Shown here: in pieces, positions 12,909 to 16,828 of the stretch
Numbering within the stretch: the stretch's first letter is position 1
How the letters are laid out: each line of letters starts with the position of its first letter
Source of the DNA: Bacteroidales bacterium UBA1722
GTDB taxonomy: Bacteria; Bacteroidota; Bacteroidia; Bacteroidales; UBA932
NCBI GenBank assembly: GCA_002317435.1
Contig: DCIQ01000026.1
Span: forward strand, 2,866 to 19,693
Length of the DNA stretch: 16,828 nucleotides
Direction of reading: 5' to 3'
Notes under the pieces: generated by a model
The model's input: the letters and a program-made list of their open reading frames with translations, nothing else
What the model was told of the DNA's origin: nothing
Databases searched by the model: none
Program-made: the position numbers and the translations under genes

Positions 12909-15248
12909 TTATTCGAAATATGTGTCTTCACTCTGTGTCACCGCATCGGAATCCGTTCCGTCACATTTCAGATTCAGCTGGATTCCGGCCGGTGCTATGA
13001 ATCTGTCGTCGGCACTTATGCCGAGAGTAGGATCCTGCATCACTTTCTGCATGAAGATGCCCCAGATGGGAAGAGCCGTATTCGATCCACCTCCGAGGGT
13101 CAACGACTCGAAATGCACCTGGCGGTCTTCCGCACCTACCCAGCCTCCCGCCGTCAGATGGGGTGTGTACCCGATGAACCATCCGTCCGAGTGGTCATTT
13201 GTAGTTCCGGTCTTGCCCGCAAGTTCTCCCTGGATATTGTATTTGAAACGGAGTCTTGTGGCGGTCCCTTCATTGACCACCCCCTGCATCAGGTTCACCA
13301 TCAGATATGCGGTGGCTTCGGAGATGGATTCACTGTTGCGCGGAGCGAAAGTACCGAGAACGTTTCCTTCCTTATCCTCGATTCTGGTCACGAAGAGGGG
13401 ACGGGTGCGCATGCCCCGCGAGGGGAAGGTATTGTAGGCATTCACCATTTCCAATACGCTGATGTCGGCCGCTCCACAGCACAGGGGGGGCACAGGGTCC
13501 AGGAACGAGTGGATGCCCATCTTCCTGCACATATCCACCATCGCCTGGGGACCGAACTGTTTCATCAGATATGCCGATACGTTGTTCGAACTCTTGGTCA
13601 GTCCCCATTTGAAAGTGAAGGTCTTGCCTATCCATTCAGCCTTGTCGGTACTCTTGGGAGTCCAGGTGGTGTCTCCCACTATGAATGTGACCGGGGCGCA
13701 TACCACAGGGTCGCAAGGAGTGTATCCCTCCTGCATGGCGAGGGTGTACAGGAATGGTTTTATGGTGGAACCTACCTGTCTTTTCCCCTGGCTGGCGTTG
13801 TCATATTTGAAATATCGGTAGTTGGGGCCGCCGACGTACGCTTTCACGTTTCCGGTGGAAGGCTCCATCGCGATGAAGGCGGCCCTGAGGAATGATTTAT
13901 AGTATTTGATGGAGTCGTTGGGGGTCATCAGGGTGTCTATGTAGCCTTTCCCTTTCCAGGAGAAGACCCGCATCTTGGTTCTGGTATTGAAATCCTTTTC
14001 TATCTCCTTATCGCTCAACCCTTCTTCCTTCAGTGCGCGGTAGCGGTCGCTCCACCGGCGGGCATTCTGCATCAGGGATGATATCAGTTCGGGAGGGGTG
14101 TCCTTGGCGAAAGGACGGTCCGGATTGTATTTTATCTCATTGAAGAATACGGGCTGGAGGTTCTTGCTCAACTGTTCCACTACGGCTTCTTCAGCGTATT
14201 TCTGCATTTTGGAGTTGATGGTGACATATATCTTGAGACCGTCCTTGTCCAGATTATATTTGGAACCGTCCGGCTTGAAGTTTTTGTTCAGCCATCCGTA
14301 GAGAGGGTCTTCTCTCCAGGATTCCAGATCCGCCAGATAGTCTTCCTTATAATAGTACTTGGATTTTTCCGGTTCCCTGGCGCTCATCACTCTCCGGAGC
14401 ATGTCACGGAAATAGGGGGCGCTGCCGGCGTTGTGGCTCTGAACCTGATAATCGAGTTCTATCGGGAGCAGGGACAGGGAGTCGAGTGCCTCTTCCGAGA
14501 TGACTCCGTTCCTTTCCATCTGTCCGAGGACGAAGTTCCTTTTCTTTAGGGCCCTGTCGTAGTTCAATACCGGATTATATTTTGTGGGCTTGTTTATCAT
14601 CCCCACCAGAACCGCCGATTCTTCGGGCTTCAGTTCGGATGGCTCTTTCGAAAAGAATGTCTCCGATGCGGCCCTGATGCCGAATGCATTCGAACCGAAG
14701 GCGATGGTGTTCAGATACATCGCGAGAATCTCGTTTTTCGTGTAGTTTCTTTCGAGTTTGACCGCTATGATCCATTCCTTGAATTTCGTTCCTACGAATC
14801 TGACCTTGCGGATCATGCCTCCCGTATTCGAGGTGTCGCGGGGAAACAGGGTTTTGGCCAGCTGTTGGGAGATGGTACTTCCTCCTCCGGAACTGGCGTC
14901 ATTCATCATGAGGGTCTTGACTCCGACGCGGACCAGACTTCTGAAATCTATGCCGCAGTGTTCCCGGAAACGGACATCTTCCGTGGCGATGACCGCATCG
15001 ACCAGATTCGGGGCCAGTTCGTCATAACTTACGAAAGTGCGGTTCTCGATATGATAGGTGCAGAGAATTACTCCGTCCTCCGAGATCAGTTCGGTGGCCG
15101 TATTGCTCTTGGGGTCTTCCAATTCTTCGAAAGATGGGATTCTGGCGAAGATGCCCACTCCCAGGATGAACAGCAGGCCAAGCGCTATGGGGATGAATAT
15201 TATCGCCCACAGCCATTTTCTCAATTTATGTCCGAAATCGTGTTTCAT
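12909..15248 (-). CDS. mrcA: class A penicillin-binding protein 1A (GT51 transglycosylase / transpeptidase)
   Basis: This 779-residue bifunctional enzyme polymerises glycan strands from lipid II and crosslinks the peptides. Residues 1-12 are cytoplasmic, 13-34 a membrane anchor. The GT51 domain follows with IATEDVRFREHCGIDFRSL (87-105; E90 likely catalytic), GGGSTISQQLAKTLFP (121-136), KFKEWIIAVKLER (155-167) and LNTIAFGSNAFGIRAASETF (179-198). The transpeptidase domain starts near 455 and shows STIK (494-497, active Ser494), SSN (553-555) and KTG (679-681, in AGKTGTTNDHSDGWFIGYTP). The linker at 290-455 is large, as usual in this phylum. The acidic C-terminus after 760 is short. The ATG at 15248 precedes the anchor. 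The gene heads the operon with ddl and prmC and diverges from topA. Confidence 0.97.
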   Translation of the reverse strand: MKHDFGHKLRKWLWAIIFIPIALGLLFILGVGIFARIPSFEELEDPKSNTATELISEDGVILCTYHIENRTFVSYDELAPNLVDAVIATEDVRFREHCGIDFRSLVRVGVKTLMMNDASSGGGSTISQQLAKTLFPRDTSNTGGMIRKVRFVGTKFKEWIIAVKLERNYTKNEILAMYLNTIAFGSNAFGIRAASETFFSKEPSELKPEESAVLVGMINKPTKYNPVLNYDRALKKRNFVLGQMERNGVISEEALDSLSLLPIELDYQVQSHNAGSAPYFRDMLRRVMSAREPEKSKYYYKEDYLADLESWREDPLYGWLNKNFKPDGSKYNLDKDGLKIYVTINSKMQKYAEEAVVEQLSKNLQPVFFNEIKYNPDRPFAKDTPPELISSLMQNARRWSDRYRALKEEGLSDKEIEKDFNTRTKMRVFSWKGKGYIDTLMTPNDSIKYYKSFLRAAFIAMEPSTGNVKAYVGGPNYRYFKYDNASQGKRQVGSTIKPFLYTLAMQEGYTPCDPVVCAPVTFIVGDTTWTPKSTDKAEWIGKTFTFKWGLTKSSNNVSAYLMKQFGPQAMVDMCRKMGIHSFLDPVPPLCCGAADISVLEMVNAYNTFPSRGMRTRPLFVTRIEDKEGNVLGTFAPRNSESISEATAYLMVNLMQGVVNEGTATRLRFKYNIQGELAGKTGTTNDHSDGWFIGYTPHLTAGGWVGAEDRQVHFESLTLGGGSNTALPIWGIFMQKVMQDPTLGISADDRFIAPAGIQLNLKCDGTDSDAVTQSEDTYFE

Positions 15249-15269
15249 ACCCTATGATGATGTAAATGG

Positions 15270-15277
15270 CGAAAGTA
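15270..15277 (-). promoter_or_regulatory. possible -7 promoter element of the PBP1A-ddl-prmC operon
   Basis: On the minus strand the site reads TACTTTCG, one base from TAnnTTTG, ending 21 bases before the ATG at 15248. I find no TTTG at the expected -33 distance. It lies only seven bases from the -33 element of the topA promoter, so the two divergent promoters would be close-packed. Confidence 0.33.
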
Positions 15278-15284
15278 ACAAAAA

Positions 15285-15317
15285 TTTGGCATATATCTTT
15301 TTTTCTGTTTTACTTTG
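15285..15317 (+). promoter_or_regulatory. candidate promoter of topA
   Basis: TTTG (15285-15288) and TTACTTTG (15310-15317) are separated by 21 bases. The first is a perfect -33 element and the second matches TAnnTTTG in seven of eight bases, with the expected spacing. This is the best complete promoter in the window. The predicted leader to the ATG at 15384 is about 60 bases. Confidence 0.6.
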
Positions 15318-15383
15318 CACCGTCAAATGATGGTACAGGTCTGTCAGACGTGCAGCTTGTCAAAATTAGGTGTGCTAACAGAT

Positions 15384-16828
15384 ATGGGTGAGAATAGGAA
15401 TCTGGTTATCGTGGAGTCTCCGAGAAAGGCTGAGACCATCGGTAAGTTTCTCGGGAAGGATTATGTCGTGCGTGCGAGCAAGGGTCATATCCGTGACCTT
15501 TCCAAAAAGAAGTTGGGTATCGATATAGAGCATGGTTTTGCTCCGGAATATATAATCGCCGACGAGGAGAAGAAGAAGATAGTCAGCGCATTGAAATCGG
15601 AGGCCGAAAAGGCGCAGACAGTATGGCTCGCATCCGATGAAGACCGTGAGGGGGAGGCCATAGCATGGCATTTGGCACAGACTCTTGAACTTGGTCCGGA
15701 GAAGACCCGCAGGATAGCCTTTCATGAAATCACCAAAGGTGCCATAAGGCAGGCGATAGAGAATCCGCGGGAGATCGATATGAATCTGGTGATGGCCCAG
15801 CAGGCCAGGAGGGTGCTGGACCGTCTGGTGGGTTTCGAACTTTCTCCGATACTCTGGAAGAAGATAAAGCCGTCCCTTTCAGCCGGACGCGTGCAGTCCG
15901 CCGCCCTCCGCCTGATAGTGGACAGGGAACGCGAGATTCTGAACTTCAAGCCTCAGGAGTATTATAAGATAGATGGGATATTCCATCCTGCCGGTTCCGA
16001 TAAGAGTGTCACCGTATCAGCTTCGGTGACCGAAAAAATCCCGTCCGCGCAGGAGGCCCTCCGGATTCTGGAAGAGAGCAGGGAGGCCGTTTTCAATATC
16101 GGTTCCGTGGAGAAAAAGGAAGTGACCCGTACTCCCGCATCCCCTTTCACCACATCCCTTCTGCAGCAGGAGGCGTCCAGGAAGTGCGGTTTCTCCGTGA
16201 ATGTGACCATGTCCATCGCCCAGAAACTCTATGAGTCGGGACTGATCACATATATGCGAACTGATTCGACGAATCTCTCTTCCGAGGCGATAGGTGCGGC
16301 CAAGGCCCGTATCACGGAGATGTTCGGCGAAAACTATTCCCGGGTCCGTCAGTATAAGACCAAATCCAAGGGAGCACAGGAGGCCCACGAGGCCATACGC
16401 CCCACCAATCTCGCTATCGAATCCATCACGGGAACTCCCCAGGAGAAGAAACTGTATGACCTTATATGGAAGAGGACGATAGCTTCCCAGATGGCCGATG
16501 CCAGACTGGAGAAGACCGATATAGCCATCATATCGCCTTCCGTGAGCCATACCTTCCACGCGGAGGGCTCGCAGATTCTCTTCGACGGTTTCCTGAAGGT
16601 ATATCTGGAGTCGAAGGATGATGAACAGGATGACGTGACCTCCGGACTGCTTCCGGCGATGAATCCCGGAATGGGGATGGAGCAGGTGAAGATAACAGCT
16701 TCGCAGAAATATACTTCCCATCCTTACAGATACACCGAGGCGTCTCTCGTGAAGAAGATGGAGGAACTCGGCATCGGCCGTCCGTCCACCTATGCACCGA
16801 CCATCTCCACCCTTCATCAGCGGGGTTA
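15384..16828 (+). CDS. topA: DNA topoisomerase I, type IA (N-terminal part)
   Basis: Type IA topoisomerase relaxes negative supercoils by cutting one strand through a tyrosyl-DNA link. About 481 codons are visible before the right edge; full-length relatives are much longer, so the end of the core and any C-terminal zinc or basic domains are missing. The Toprim domain shows VIVESPRKAETI (8-19; E11) and ASDEDREGEAIAWHL (83-97; D85, D87, E89 for magnesium). FELSPILWKKIKPSLSAGRV (151-170) and the active-site segment SGLITYMRTDSTNL (285-298) follow, with Tyr290 as the likely nucleophile. QEAHEAIRPT (near 332-341) and GIGRPSTYAPTI close to the edge are family hallmarks. ATG 15384 is chosen because MGENRNLVIVESP is a usual start. 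The gene is divergent from PBP1A and has its own promoter. Confidence 0.98.
   Translation, partial: MGENRNLVIVESPRKAETIGKFLGKDYVVRASKGHIRDLSKKKLGIDIEHGFAPEYIIADEEKKKIVSALKSEAEKAQTVWLASDEDREGEAIAWHLAQTLELGPEKTRRIAFHEITKGAIRQAIENPREIDMNLVMAQQARRVLDRLVGFELSPILWKKIKPSLSAGRVQSAALRLIVDREREILNFKPQEYYKIDGIFHPAGSDKSVTVSASVTEKIPSAQEALRILEESREAVFNIGSVEKKEVTRTPASPFTTSLLQQEASRKCGFSVNVTMSIAQKLYESGLITYMRTDSTNLSSEAIGAAKARITEMFGENYSRVRQYKTKSKGAQEAHEAIRPTNLAIESITGTPQEKKLYDLIWKRTIASQMADARLEKTDIAIISPSVSHTFHAEGSQILFDGFLKVYLESKDDEQDDVTSGLLPAMNPGMGMEQVKITASQKYTSHPYRYTEASLVKKMEELGIGRPSTYAPTISTLHQRG

Noticed and set aside
12908..12931. GTG start at 12931 that would lengthen Ddl by eight residues
   Set aside because: It overlaps the PBP1A end, and the added residues do not match the usual Ddl start; ATG 12907 gives the standard MKQKIAVVYGG start.
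13113..13895. 260-codon frame opposite PBP1A
   Set aside because: It is the antisense shadow of conserved transpeptidase motifs and has no recognisable features of its own.
1..16828. CRISPR arrays, tRNA or rRNA genes, insertion sequences, phage or toxin-antitoxin genes
   Set aside because: I looked for regular repeats, cloverleaf or rRNA-like stretches, transposase or integrase motifs and small paired genes on both strands and saw none.

Overview
The window reads as chromosomal DNA of a member of the Bacteroidota, most likely the order Bacteroidales. The evidence is a GH106 plus GH29 glycosidase pair, lipoproteins with a Cys directly after a short hydrophobic leader, almost no Shine-Dalgarno sequences, and several promoter-like sites matching the Bacteroidales pattern TTTG-N(19-21)-TAnnTTTG. 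Base composition is moderate (roughly half G+C by eye), and ATA and AGG codons are frequent throughout. I cannot name a genus. I see no rRNA, tRNA, CRISPR array, insertion sequence or phage gene.

Layout. (1) 1-404, minus: the start of a secreted or anchored Ntn-hydrolase of the choloylglycine hydrolase/linear amide C-N hydrolase type, cut by the left edge. (2) 519-4843, plus: two exported glycosidases in tandem, a GH106 alpha-L-rhamnosidase-like enzyme and a GH29 alpha-L-fucosidase, likely co-transcribed. (3) 4844-5157: a gap holding a 45-codon reading frame that looks like the two ends of a class I/II aminotransferase joined by a large internal deletion. (4) 5158-6270, minus: a divergent glycerophosphodiester phosphodiesterase-like lipoprotein. 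(5) 6271-6454: a divergent promoter region with a repeated 7-mer and a dyad. (6) 6455-11005, plus: a four-gene export operon made of a TolC-like outer membrane protein, a lipoprotein adaptor of the HlyD/YbhG type and two ABC-2 permeases, with no ATPase gene. (7) 11017-15248, minus: a tight operon of penicillin-binding protein 1A, D-Ala-D-Ala ligase and the release-factor methyltransferase PrmC. (8) 15384 to the right edge, plus: the first ~481 codons of DNA topoisomerase I.

How the genes work together. The glycosidases would remove terminal rhamnose and fucose from a plant, algal or host glycan. No SusC/SusD pair or regulator is in view, so the rest of any utilisation locus is outside the window or elsewhere. 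The efflux operon would form a tripartite pump spanning both membranes once an ATPase is supplied in trans. The PBP1A-Ddl-PrmC operon links peptidoglycan polymerisation, precursor synthesis and translation termination, and shares a short divergent promoter region with topA.

Most of the window is recognisable housekeeping or accessory content. I do not see a clearly new multi-gene system. The points most worth a second look are the aminotransferase remnant, the ATPase-less pump, the structured spacers around the pump operon, and the unusual phosphodiesterase.
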